64,000 nt of DNA from Kluyveromyces lactis (lineage: Eukaryota; Ascomycota; Saccharomycetes; Saccharomycetales; Saccharomycetaceae): assembly GCF_000002515.2 (NCBI RefSeq), contig NC_006042.1:2170001-2234000 (forward strand), written 5' to 3'. The notes beneath the pieces were generated by a model. That model saw nothing but the letters and a program-made list of their open reading frames with translations. It was not told the origin of the DNA and did no database searches. The translations under genes were made by a program, and so were the position numbers. This document shows, in pieces, positions 19,108-28,602 of the stretch; the stretch's first letter is position 1; every line of letters starts with the position of its first letter.

Positions 19108-21498
19108 AATTATTGTAGCTTCGTATTGTTTTCACGCTGTGATGAGCTTCAATTCTGCTATAACGATGATTATGATGATTCAAACAGTTAGTTCGAGGCT
19201 TTCGCGTTTCTTTTTTCCAATTTCTTGAAGTTTTACAACGTTGATTCGGTATAGCGGGTCAAAACTCAAAATGAACAGGCCTACTAGTGTGATGTTGAAT
19301 GATGTAAATATTATAATACCAGCCTATGTTCGCAACCAAAGCAGAATGATAGTTGCAGTATAGGTTAATCGACCTTTAACGTCTGATTATTTATCGTCGT
19401 TGGAATATCGGAAATCAATATGCACAAGACCATAACAAGAAAGAGTCGTAAAATAATTTAAGAGGGAATAACCCAACTCCACAAAATATAACATCAAACA
19501 AACGACGATATATATACTTAAATGTATGGATTTGAGACAAGTGAGGAATACTACATTCGGAGAAGGGTTCTGCAAAGATCAGACATTTGAGGAGAATCGG
19601 TAATCAGCAATTAAAAAAAAACACATTACGAATACATATCAAGTATCGGACGAGAGGTCAGATTAAAAAGCTATCATTACACTGCTATCAATGGATATCT
19701 GGATAGCGGAACAGTAAGGAAGAACGGCTAATCGGTGTTTACTCCTCATCTCATATCTCGCTCGCAAACAGGTAAAATCTCCTTTAATCAGGATGAGTAG
19801 CTGAATATGCTCCAGAAATACTAGGAACAATTAAACTCATCTCATCAGAAAAACGCCCCTACAACAACCAAAACAAGTCGTAGTCAGTCATATGTATTCT
19901 TCTTACACGCCATTATTATTTGATCAGAACATAGAAAAAATAAAAATTCCTGATTATTACAAGAGATACAAAGTACTTATCAAATGTCACTATGTCAAGT
20001 CCCAGTAGCTGGATTCCCGCCCCTACAATTACACCGTGAAGTCAATCAAAACAGAAAAAGCGACCTTCAAAGCCATACAAAAACCTTCAGGTTTTTTTGC
20101 GCCAAACACCCACTGATAACTAGTATTTCGTTCTCTATATCTTTAATCTCATCTCATCGCATTAGCAATCCCGCCAACTGGGTTTCTCAAGTGGACAATC
20201 TCCCAACCAACAAAGAAAGCAGAGCCTTCTTTCAAAGGGCCAACTCGAGGGGCATCATTTTTCAAACTTGTAAACAATGACGGGTGCAAACGTTTCTAGG
20301 AAATAAGGTGAAATAATCCCGGCCTCGAGAATGACAGGACGGGAACTGTTAGTTTCTTTTTGTTTTGGTGAGAGTTTTTTTCTTTTTTGATTTTATTTGA
20401 CCTCGCGCGCGGAATCTTCTGTGTGAGCAAAAAAGAGAGATATTCCGAATGTATCTGTTGTGGACGGTTGAGTACGGGATTTTCCTACTGCTTTTTTTTG
20501 GAGCCGCGCGCACTGTGCGGAGGCTGAACGAGTTCAGTGGGACGAGGAAACAGTCACGTGTATGTAAGATGCCATAGCACCCATACCTTTTTCCCGTTTT
20601 TTAATCTTTCCGCAAACCCCTGTTGTGGTGTGTGGGCGTCCTGGTCAGCGGGAAACCAATTCCGGACGAAACTCGGCGGATCTTGTTGTCAGGTGAAAAG
20701 ACTGGGAGGACATGAGGAAGTAAGGGCGGACGAGAGAAGCTGCGGGTTACCCGCACATACATTTGTACCCACTGATAAGGATTGACTATCGTAATCTATC
20801 TATCGGTCGTTATCGAGAAGTACTCACTGTACATCGTCCCTGTTTTAGTCCCGCATCGTATCATTTCCCAATCTTTTTGGTTTGACCACGGAGTTTTAGA
20901 GTGTGTATAGGACGTCAACTAAGACGGATATCAAGACCCCCTTTGCTATGTTCCGTTTCCGTCTCTGTGTCTTTTGCAGCAGTGGCAGGATAGCTCTGCG
21001 AATAACACTGCCGCTTTGACAGCGAAGTAGCTCGACAAGGTTTAGGACGTTACCCTTTAGTGATAAATGGTTAAATCGTAAGTTTTTAAAAAGAAAGGTA
21101 TTGCAAATACTGTATTGATACAAAGGGTAGAAGTTTGAGTATGATGTGAACTAGTTTAGTTTTCGAATCTTCTTAGGAGCTGTCGACAAGTGTTTTTCAG
21201 ATGCTCACAAGCCCGTTAAAGAACTGAATGCTCGACAAATTAAAGTTGCCTTCGAGAAAAAAAGACATTGGTTGCGCGTTGCATCAAATATCGAAGTCAC
21301 GTGCTCTTGTTGACCTTATCTCTGCAGGATGACTCTTCACTAAAAAACGGGCTTCATGAATTTGAAATCAATATATATATATAGTATATGTAAGTATGAT
21401 TCTGGTCAGATTAAAACCCCAAATGAGAACAATTGGGCTTGTAGTGAAGCGTAAACAGTATACGGAGCATCTTCGCCAAATCAAATTTATTCATTGAA
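19108..21498. promoter_or_regulatory. Long divergent upstream region, PUT4 / Egt2-like gene
   Basis: This is the longest gap in the window (2.4 kb) and has no credible gene. A GC-richer core at about 20,400-20,780 concentrates factor sites: CGCGCG-type (Rsc3) motifs at 20404-20411 and 20505-20511, CACGTG at 20555-20560, a Rap1-like CACCCATACC at 20578-20587, a Put3-type site at 20649-20664, and a Reb1-containing palindrome TGCGGGTTACCCGCA at 20741-20755. GATAAG-type nitrogen-control sites occur at 19976-19981 (minus strand), 20774-20779 and 21315-21320 (minus strand). Another CACGTG is at 21298-21303. A TA-rich TATA-like run lies near 21369-21388, before the Egt2-like gene. Confidence 0.5.
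20649..20664. promoter_or_regulatory. Put3-type binding site CGG-N10-CCG
   Basis: CGGGAAACCAATTCCG fits the CGG-N10-CCG rule for the proline-responsive Zn2Cys6 activator Put3. Its inner ten bases are close to the known PUT gene site (GAAGCCAACT in the S. cerevisiae element). It sits in the PUT4 upstream region, but 1.54 kb from the PUT4 start and 0.83 kb from the Egt2-like start. Confidence 0.55.
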
Positions 21499-22845
21499 AT
21501 GAACACAGTTCCTTTCGGACATGAGTTCAAAGCAAAATATTTCACTTACCTGGATTCAGAAGTGACTCTACTCAACCATGGTTCATTTGGTACTACACCT
21601 ACGATGGTATTAGATGCAGCCAAGAAGAGTCTCGAAGAACATGAGAAGTACCCTTGCAGAGATTACTTCTTGACTTTTATCGAAGAATATAAGCGTCAAT
21701 TGCAATTAGTCGCGAAGTACCTTGATTTGGAATATAAAAACTGTGCCTTTGTGACCAACGCCACTACAGGTGTTAACACTGTATTGAGGTCAATTCCATT
21801 CAATTTCAGCAAAGATAAAATTTTGTTCCATTCCACCACCTATGGGGCTTGTGCCAACACTGTGAAATTTTTGCACGATTACTTCGGATTACAGTACGAT
21901 GTTATCGATATCAACTACCCATGCGGCAATGATGTGATTGTGCAAGATTTCGAAAAACGTTTGCAAACTAAAGAATATAAGGTGTGCCTCTTTGATATGA
22001 TTACTTCTCAACCTGGCGCGACATTACCTTATAAAGAACTAATCCAATTGTGTCGTAAATATGGGACTTGGTCTCTGGTCGATGGTGCACATGCTGCAGG
22101 TCAAGTTGATTTTGCATTTGTTAATGAATTGAAACCGGACTTTCTCACGACTAACCTACACAAATGGCTTTCTTGCCCTAAATCTGTCGCGTTGTTATAT
22201 GTTGATCCAAAACATCATGTTATGATTCAGACCATCCCCATATCTCATAACTATACAGCTCCTGCATGCCAATATGTTGAGGGTGACGATGGACATAATT
22301 CTAACATCCTTGTTAACAAATTTGCCTTTATCGGCACCGTTTCGTACTCGTCCTATTTTGCTGTGGAGGAAGCATTGAAATTCCGTAAGGACATATGCGG
22401 CGGTGAAGAAAAGATTCGAGAATATCAATGGGATTTGCAAGAAGCTGCTATTCCAAAGATTTTGGAGGTTTTTGGCCAAGGATCTGTTCTACTTGAAAAC
22501 TCGACTAATTCTTTACGTTCACCCGGATTATTCTGTATAGAATTACCGATTAAATCGGAATGTCAACATCTCATTGAAAAGATGAGTACTGATAGAATTT
22601 ATTTCCTAAACTTTAAGAGTAAATGTGATAAGATCATGCTCGCAGAGTATAAATGTTATGCGCCATTCCAAATTAACAACAGTCACTTGTTTATTAGATT
22701 TTCTGTTCAGGTTTTCAACGAACCTAGTGACTATGAAAAAGGTGCTACCATTATCAAAGACATCATTTACGGAGTTTTGGAGGAAGAGGCAAATAATACC
22801 AAACGCGATGAAGTGAACAGTCGCTTAGATTCGTTGTTAATTTGA
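21499..22845 (+). CDS. PLP-dependent class V aminotransferase-like enzyme (Egt2 / isopenicillin-N-epimerase-like)
   Basis: The 448-residue protein belongs to fold-type I, class V PLP enzymes. It begins with LLNHGSFGTTP, typical of the fungal branch annotated as isopenicillin N epimerase-like or cysteine desulfhydrase-like, which includes S. pombe Egt2 (hercynylcysteine sulfoxide C-S lyase of ergothioneine synthesis). PLP-binding residues are visible: DGAHAAGQVD near 195-204, and TTNLHKW with the probable Schiff-base lysine at residue 222. It is probably cytosolic, with no targeting signal. S. cerevisiae has no ortholog at this place, between PUT4 and CIN1. The Egt1 partner is not in this window, so ergothioneine synthesis is only one possibility; a C-S lyase or desulfhydrase acting on another thiol is the alternative. 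Confidence 0.85.
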   Translation: MNTVPFGHEFKAKYFTYLDSEVTLLNHGSFGTTPTMVLDAAKKSLEEHEKYPCRDYFLTFIEEYKRQLQLVAKYLDLEYKNCAFVTNATTGVNTVLRSIPFNFSKDKILFHSTTYGACANTVKFLHDYFGLQYDVIDINYPCGNDVIVQDFEKRLQTKEYKVCLFDMITSQPGATLPYKELIQLCRKYGTWSLVDGAHAAGQVDFAFVNELKPDFLTTNLHKWLSCPKSVALLYVDPKHHVMIQTIPISHNYTAPACQYVEGDDGHNSNILVNKFAFIGTVSYSSYFAVEEALKFRKDICGGEEKIREYQWDLQEAAIPKILEVFGQGSVLLENSTNSLRSPGLFCIELPIKSECQHLIEKMSTDRIYFLNFKSKCDKIMLAEYKCYAPFQINNSHLFIRFSVQVFNEPSDYEKGATIIKDIIYGVLEEEANNTKRDEVNSRLDSLLI

Positions 22846-23238
22846 GATTGCTTTTATGTAAAATTTGACTAACATTGATAATTTATGCATCTTCTATGTC
22901 ATCGCTTTCCTTCATAGATTTTATATTTTAAATTGACATTGGATTTTATAATCTTGATTTGACAACAATGAAAAGGAAAAAAGTAAATTCAATATCATCT
23001 CAATTTATAGACATGATAGATAATCTCAATACTACCAATATCGATTGTCATTCCAAACACTTTATTGCATTAAAGAGATCTTCATTACAGTATCTTTATG
23101 CCATATTCTTGTTCACTTCTGATTTTTGAAGAGTTTTAAACACAATTGCTAGGAAAAGATAAACCCTTTTATTGAAAGCTTGCAAAAGACCTCAAGAATC
23201 CCTTCTCCCACCACAACCAAGCATAACACTCGAATAGT
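22846..23238. other. Intergenic region, Egt2-like / CIN1
   Basis: This 393-bp AT-rich gap lies between two genes on the same strand. It should contain the first gene's 3' end and the CIN1 promoter. An 11-bp match to the S. cerevisiae ARS core (TTTTATATTTT) lies at 22919-22929; this is weak evidence for an origin, since origin sequences differ in other genera. I see nothing else. Confidence 0.3.
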
Positions 23239-26200
23239 ATGACATCAACAGCTCGACTCTCTAAAGACGTCCTTATACGAAAGCTGCAACATGGCATGTC
23301 CGATTTCACCAATTTCGAAGAGACAATAGGAGTGCTTCAACTCTTCGAGGTTGATCCTCTCATACTCGAGAAGGCTTTGCCTTCATTAATTAATGAATTG
23401 CTTTCGACATATTTTACTACCAACACTGATAATCGGCTCAAGATTGCACGGCTCTTTTACGAGTATTCAAAGATATTCAAAAACAAAAGGATACGGGTAC
23501 AGATTCCCATCAAGATTTATGATCTGTCGAAAGTTTTAGCGCTATTGAAGTCTTCTCAAGATTGGCATTCTCAGTATTTACTAATTACATGGCTCGCTAT
23601 GCTCGTAATCTCTCCTTTCAAATTTGATAATGATACTGAAATCCTTTTGATTGTATCGAAGTTCAATCATATGGCTCTTATGAGACCCTTAATTTCTAAC
23701 ATTAAGGCTGAGCTTTGGTCAAAAAACTACGCATTGATTGAACTACCTGAAAAAATTTCACAAGTAGACCCCATAGATCTCAGCTACATGTTAAAAACTT
23801 TGAAGCACAAAACAACATATCCCTTCAGCATTGAACAATTGATAGAGTTTACGCAATATATCACATCTCTCACTTCATTTGATAAAGAAATTGATGCTCT
23901 GTATACGTTGCAATTACTTCCGCATTTTGTTACTGTTCTAGCAAACAGAGATGAGACCTACTCTTGTATTTATGATATTTTGTTCTGGATGACCTCCACA
24001 ATCAATCTTTCTTTCACTGACCTACGATTCAAATTGGCTAAATCTGTTTCGAAAATAGTCCTCTTTGTCTCTAATATTGATGAAGAAAGCAGTGAAATGA
24101 TAATAACTGACTGTGTTAATGATACTGAAGCATTGTTAAAAACAAATTCAAACGAATCGATGGACTCAGACAGACTTCATACATTTTTACTGATTCAAGC
24201 AGAATTTTGCAGGAGCCGACTTTTAACGATATCTCATATCAGAAAATTCACGCAGAGTATACTTCCAGTAATTAGCAAATTTCAACAGAAGAGAATGATG
24301 AGCACGCAAGGACATCAAATAAGAGATGCAGCTAATTTTTTTTGCTGGAGTGCATTCAGAAGTTATACGAATATTGAGCTTCAGTCTCTCAAAAATATGT
24401 TCCTCAACCTATTATTTACAGCAAACTTTGACCATTCACCATTGATAAGAAAATCTGCTATGGCAGCTCTTCAAGAATGTCTAGGAAGGCAAGGAAACGT
24501 CCTACTAGATAATGTGACGGTTCTTCGACTTGCAGAGATGCACTTTGGTCAGCTGTCGAATGCACTAACTCTTTTTGAGTTGTTCAATGGAAGATATGAA
24601 AGTTATATTGATGAAATGGTACAGTGGCTAGTTCTTTATAGCGTTGGACAGAACTACGATTATCAATTCGTTGAAAAGGCCACTTCCCTACTTTCAGAGA
24701 TGACATCCCAAATCAATGAAAAATCCCTTTCTAATATGGTTTCAAAGTATATCAATGAAATATCTGTGAAGGGATTGAAATATCAGGACCCTGACATATG
24801 TGCAAGAAGTGTTTATCTACAATGCAAAATTGACACTGAAAGTCTCCTGAAAAGTTCAGACGTTCTTGCAATTTTGCACCAACAGAAAATCCCCAAAGTT
24901 TGGAATGACCAGATTTCCTTTCAGGCATTAGCTGAGTTGGGAGGTATTTGTTCATTAGTTTTGGATGGTTCTTTACTCTCAAAACAGCAGGTAGAACGGA
25001 TTTTTCTAATTGCAAGACATGCTCAGATGAATCATTCAAATTATGACGATATTTCGAAACTATTGAATCAACTAGTATCTTTTATTTCCGCAGATAGCGA
25101 ACCTTTTGATGATTCATCCACAGAATGCTCATTTTGGGCTATATTCTATCAGTTATTCAGACTTCAACAACCTCTCATCTGCTGCGCTGCACCGTTTTTG
25201 TCACAGAACCAATTTATTTCCTTGTTTTATGATTCGGTTTCCAAAATGTCTTGTGAGTATAAGGGAAAAATGATTGATTCTCTTTCTCAGGCTATCTCTA
25301 GATATTCTCCTGATGAACATCTTCAGATATTCCTTCAAGATGTTGTATTATTCTTGGACGACTATACCACTACAGACAAAGGAGATGTTGGCCGCTTGAC
25401 TAGGCTTTCCACAGTGAACTTGATTCTAAAACATAGCATGTTATTTAGAAAGTTGACTTGTCTCCCATTCATTGAAAACTCATTATTAAGATTAACGGGA
25501 GAGCCCTCTACGGAAATCAGACTAAAATGCTTCGAAGCGTTATGTACTCTTCGACATGTTTCCCTTGAGAACCCTCCTTGCAATTTTAATGCAATCCGAC
25601 TTTATAATCTACACTATAGGGGGAACAACGAATTCTGGAAAGGGTACTTTTTTTCGGCTGGGGCAATTCATTCGACCGATAGACTAATCTCTTCCGCAAT
25701 CGACGATCTTCTTACTTATTACCAAGGCCTTGAATTGGCTGACCGATTATTGCAATTGAATGAGTTTGCTCGGATTGTTCCATCCGCCAAAGAATTCGAG
25801 GAGCTGAAAGCATCCAAAATGCGTAACAATATACTGGGAACCATACCGAGAGAGATCATAAAGTCAACTATCACATTTCTTAACTGCTGGTGTCGGATGC
25901 TAGAATCTGGAATAACTCTCGAAGAAGATTTTAACTATAGCGGTTTTTTTGCCCGTGTGTACAATCTTCAACTTGCTGCAAGGTCAGTATCTGTCACCAG
26001 TTATGCTTTCAGGCTATTAACCCTTCTTGTCTGCCATCAGATACTTAATGTCAGGAAAAACTCAGCACAATTTGCGAATACCTTCATCAAAATACTATTA
26101 AAACAATTAGCCGCAGCCAAACAAAGAACCGAATTTTCCAGTATTCAAAACGTTGCTTTGGAATCTCTAACTCATATCTACATATGTGCTGACAGGAATA

Positions 26201-26280
26201 AAAAAATTGAACTTATACAAGAAAACTCCACAACTCCGCAGCAGTTCTCTGCTCTAAAAAACACTGATCTTTTAATCTAG
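23239..26280 (+). CDS. CIN1: Tubulin folding cofactor D
   Basis: The 1013-residue protein matches S. cerevisiae Cin1 (1014). It is an alpha-helical, HEAT/ARM-repeat protein that with Pac2 (cofactor E) and Cin2 (cofactor C) assembles alpha/beta-tubulin dimers in the cytosol and so affects microtubule stability. Visible repeat-like segments include IRKSAMAALQECLGR (about residue 410) and STEIRLKCFEALCTL (about 755). No enzymatic motif is expected or seen. Its place between PUT4 and MNE1 equals YOR349W in S. cerevisiae. The stop lies only 4 bp from that of the convergent MNE1, so the two transcripts must overlap at their 3' ends. Confidence 0.93.
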   Translation: MTSTARLSKDVLIRKLQHGMSDFTNFEETIGVLQLFEVDPLILEKALPSLINELLSTYFTTNTDNRLKIARLFYEYSKIFKNKRIRVQIPIKIYDLSKVLALLKSSQDWHSQYLLITWLAMLVISPFKFDNDTEILLIVSKFNHMALMRPLISNIKAELWSKNYALIELPEKISQVDPIDLSYMLKTLKHKTTYPFSIEQLIEFTQYITSLTSFDKEIDALYTLQLLPHFVTVLANRDETYSCIYDILFWMTSTINLSFTDLRFKLAKSVSKIVLFVSNIDEESSEMIITDCVNDTEALLKTNSNESMDSDRLHTFLLIQAEFCRSRLLTISHIRKFTQSILPVISKFQQKRMMSTQGHQIRDAANFFCWSAFRSYTNIELQSLKNMFLNLLFTANFDHSPLIRKSAMAALQECLGRQGNVLLDNVTVLRLAEMHFGQLSNALTLFELFNGRYESYIDEMVQWLVLYSVGQNYDYQFVEKATSLLSEMTSQINEKSLSNMVSKYINEISVKGLKYQDPDICARSVYLQCKIDTESLLKSSDVLAILHQQKIPKVWNDQISFQALAELGGICSLVLDGSLLSKQQVERIFLIARHAQMNHSNYDDISKLLNQLVSFISADSEPFDDSSTECSFWAIFYQLFRLQQPLICCAAPFLSQNQFISLFYDSVSKMSCEYKGKMIDSLSQAISRYSPDEHLQIFLQDVVLFLDDYTTTDKGDVGRLTRLSTVNLILKHSMLFRKLTCLPFIENSLLRLTGEPSTEIRLKCFEALCTLRHVSLENPPCNFNAIRLYNLHYRGNNEFWKGYFFSAGAIHSTDRLISSAIDDLLTYYQGLELADRLLQLNEFARIVPSAKEFEELKASKMRNNILGTIPREIIKSTITFLNCWCRMLESGITLEEDFNYSGFFARVYNLQLAARSVSVTSYAFRLLTLLVCHQILNVRKNSAQFANTFIKILLKQLAAAKQRTEFSSIQNVALESLTHIYICADRNKKIELIQENSTTPQQFSALKNTDLLI

Positions 26281-26284
26281 AAGA

Positions 26285-28192
26285 TTACTTCCGGACAGGT
26301 GCAGCATTATTGGAATCTGTACACGTTTCTTCGATAATACGAAGAAGATTCTCTAAACGAACTCTATCATTTTTATCCTGTCTGATATTATAGACGTTTC
26401 TGGCAGAAGACCCGTTCTTGGCCAGGTACCTCATTTCAAGTTCCTCAATACGCTCAACAGAGCATTCAGGGACAAAATTTTCTACCATCGCTGTTCGCAT
26501 AACTTCATGAGAAAGTTCAGCATTAAGCCCATTTTCCTCAAAGAATTTTATAAGCGTAGACTGAATATTAATAACGGAATGCCCTAATTTATCTGCAGCA
26601 GTAGATAAAAACATGCTAATGTTTGTCGGAAAACAAAATTCGTAAGTGGAACCATCACTTTTAAGAAAACTTTTACAATGCTGCTTCAAAAAATGGTAGT
26701 AATAGTAGTAAAATTCTTCGTGTGTATGACCTTTAAGGGAATTGTTCAAAAGCACAGAGTAGTCGAATGGCATTAATTCCACAGAATCGGCAATCTTTTT
26801 CTGTAAGAAGTTGAAGAGCAATAAACTGGCAGTTTTATGCGTCGGTTTATTGCTCGACATTGCAGGAAAAAATGCATGGAAGTTCGAATAACGAGCCTTA
26901 TTAGTTGCATTCGCTACGAAAAGGAGCACCATCTCCCGGTCAGAAAAAGCGCTTTCCAAAAATTCAATAAAACATTGAAAACCCTGACCACTGGCATGTT
27001 TTATAAATAACCCAAAAATGTCACATTTCATCTTTTGATTGAAATTCGGTTTTACCACACTTTTGAAAAATGAGTAATAATCCCTGCCCTGTTGAAGAGG
27101 TGGTATTTTGGAGATTAAAAAGTCCAAATTCATCTCATACTGTGAAAGGTCAACATTAGAATTGTTTAATATAGCCAATACCAATTCCATATTGGAATCT
27201 TCGACATCGTTAAGGGAGAGGGTGTTATGCAACGGTGCATAAGAGTCAGGATATAATTCCAAAAGAAGTTTGTTAGTTTGTTTTAGCATATTTCGATCAA
27301 TAAATGCTCTGAAATCTGTAATGGTGTCTGGTCTTAATTTAAACCCCATATCCGAGTACTTTTTTAGTCCAAGATTAGCTGTAGTTTCATCCCCAGATAT
27401 GAGAAACCGCTCAACAAAGCGCTCGAGTTCATATTGAACAATGAACAAAGGTACCAATTCAGTGTTTTGGATGTGGTTCCTGTAATAAGCTATCAGTTTG
27501 GTACGTTGGTCGGTTTCTTGATAAAATCTTAGCATTGTCATATGTTTTACGGTATGCCACTGAACTGCAGCCATGTTTGGAAAACTTGTCAGAACTATTT
27601 CCAAGGCCGCTTTAATCATCAATAGTGATCTGCCCTTAGTAATCATCGTTAGAGTCCGGAGTAGAAAGGATATGGAAGGAGATATGGTATTAATTTTAGT
27701 ACAGTATTTTTGTAACAAATGAAGGTTGTATTTTGAAATAGCAGTGAGTTCTTGATTATTTAGACGATTACTCGTCATGGACATCATCATCTTATTGAAA
27801 ACAAAGTAGAGCTCTTCCGGAATACCTGCTTCGTCTTTATACAACGTCTCGCCTGGGGGTTTGATCCATTCAATTTTATTTGTTTTTAGGAGGCTCAACA
27901 TATGGAAAGCCTGTTTAAATTTACGCTCTCTAAGTAGCACATCCATATACGAAGAAACAGCTGGTAACCATAGTATGTCCTTTCGAGCACCGCCATTCTT
28001 TCCCGAGTCTTTATACCATGTAGAGTTCAAAAAAGCTCTTGTGGAATCATTAAGTAGCTTACTGGACCCACGATCTCGCAATAACTCTTCATCCAAGGTT
28101 TCTCTTAACAAAGAGAGATATGATTGATCGTATGAAGAAGAAGCAACTTTTTGTTTAGAGATCGCACTGCTTATTGATTTTACCTTATTCAT
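26285..28192 (-). CDS. MNE1: Mitochondrial splicing/RNA factor Mne1
   Basis: A frame of 635 residues starts at the ATG at 28192 (MNKVKSISSAISKQKVASS); the open frame extends further only through a TTG codon. S. cerevisiae Mne1 is 663 residues and lies at the same place, YOR350C, between CIN1 and MEK1. Mne1 is a mitochondrial matrix protein that helps splice the COX1 aI5-beta group I intron. The N-terminus is basic and Ser-rich without acidic residues for about 20 positions, as expected of a presequence. The rest is helical, PPR-like in feel, with no clear motif. Identity rests on synteny, length and overall character more than on motifs. It is convergent with CIN1, 4 bp between stops. Confidence 0.82.
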   Translation of the reverse strand: MNKVKSISSAISKQKVASSSYDQSYLSLLRETLDEELLRDRGSSKLLNDSTRAFLNSTWYKDSGKNGGARKDILWLPAVSSYMDVLLRERKFKQAFHMLSLLKTNKIEWIKPPGETLYKDEAGIPEELYFVFNKMMMSMTSNRLNNQELTAISKYNLHLLQKYCTKINTISPSISFLLRTLTMITKGRSLLMIKAALEIVLTSFPNMAAVQWHTVKHMTMLRFYQETDQRTKLIAYYRNHIQNTELVPLFIVQYELERFVERFLISGDETTANLGLKKYSDMGFKLRPDTITDFRAFIDRNMLKQTNKLLLELYPDSYAPLHNTLSLNDVEDSNMELVLAILNNSNVDLSQYEMNLDFLISKIPPLQQGRDYYSFFKSVVKPNFNQKMKCDIFGLFIKHASGQGFQCFIEFLESAFSDREMVLLFVANATNKARYSNFHAFFPAMSSNKPTHKTASLLLFNFLQKKIADSVELMPFDYSVLLNNSLKGHTHEEFYYYYYHFLKQHCKSFLKSDGSTYEFCFPTNISMFLSTAADKLGHSVINIQSTLIKFFEENGLNAELSHEVMRTAMVENFVPECSVERIEELEMRYLAKNGSSARNVYNIRQDKNDRVRLENLLRIIEETCTDSNNAAPVRK

Positions 28193-28602
28193 GACGCAAA
28201 TGCACAAACCTCACACAACAAATTTGGTAAACAGTAATGTTTTGCTGGCTGAGGGCTTACAATTGTGTAAAAAATAAGTCGAATGTTAGTGAAGATGGCA
28301 GTGAAAAGAAACAAAGAGCGGCTCAGTGCAATACAAAAAGCATAACTGGAAAGTGCCTTAATTCTTTGGATGTCGTCTTAAGTTAATTTTTTTTGTATTG
28401 CCAACTGTATTTGATATATGAGAGAAAAACAAAAAAAAATGAAAGCGATGAGCATAGAAAATATTGGACGGATAAATCAAGAAACAAAACACTATGACAC
28501 GAAAAGAGCGTGTAACAAAGAGAGTATCTTCACCAATGGCACTTTATGTATATATAAACAAACAGATTCAAAGCTGACCAACTTTTTAATAGCAGCGTCA
28601 CA
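28193..28602. other. Intergenic region, MNE1 upstream / MEK1 downstream
   Basis: This 410-bp AT-rich gap between two minus-strand genes holds the MNE1 promoter and the MEK1 3' end. It has A-rich tracts (28419-28439). I see no specific factor site or gene. Confidence 0.35.

Noticed and set aside
19984-21123. Short ORFs in the PUT4 to Egt2-like gap
   Set aside because: Non-protein-like composition and dense regulatory motifs in the same DNA; treated as promoter.
22919-22929. Match to the S. cerevisiae ARS consensus
   Set aside because: An 11-base AT-rich match is expected by chance, and origin sequences differ in other genera; noted only in the region entry.
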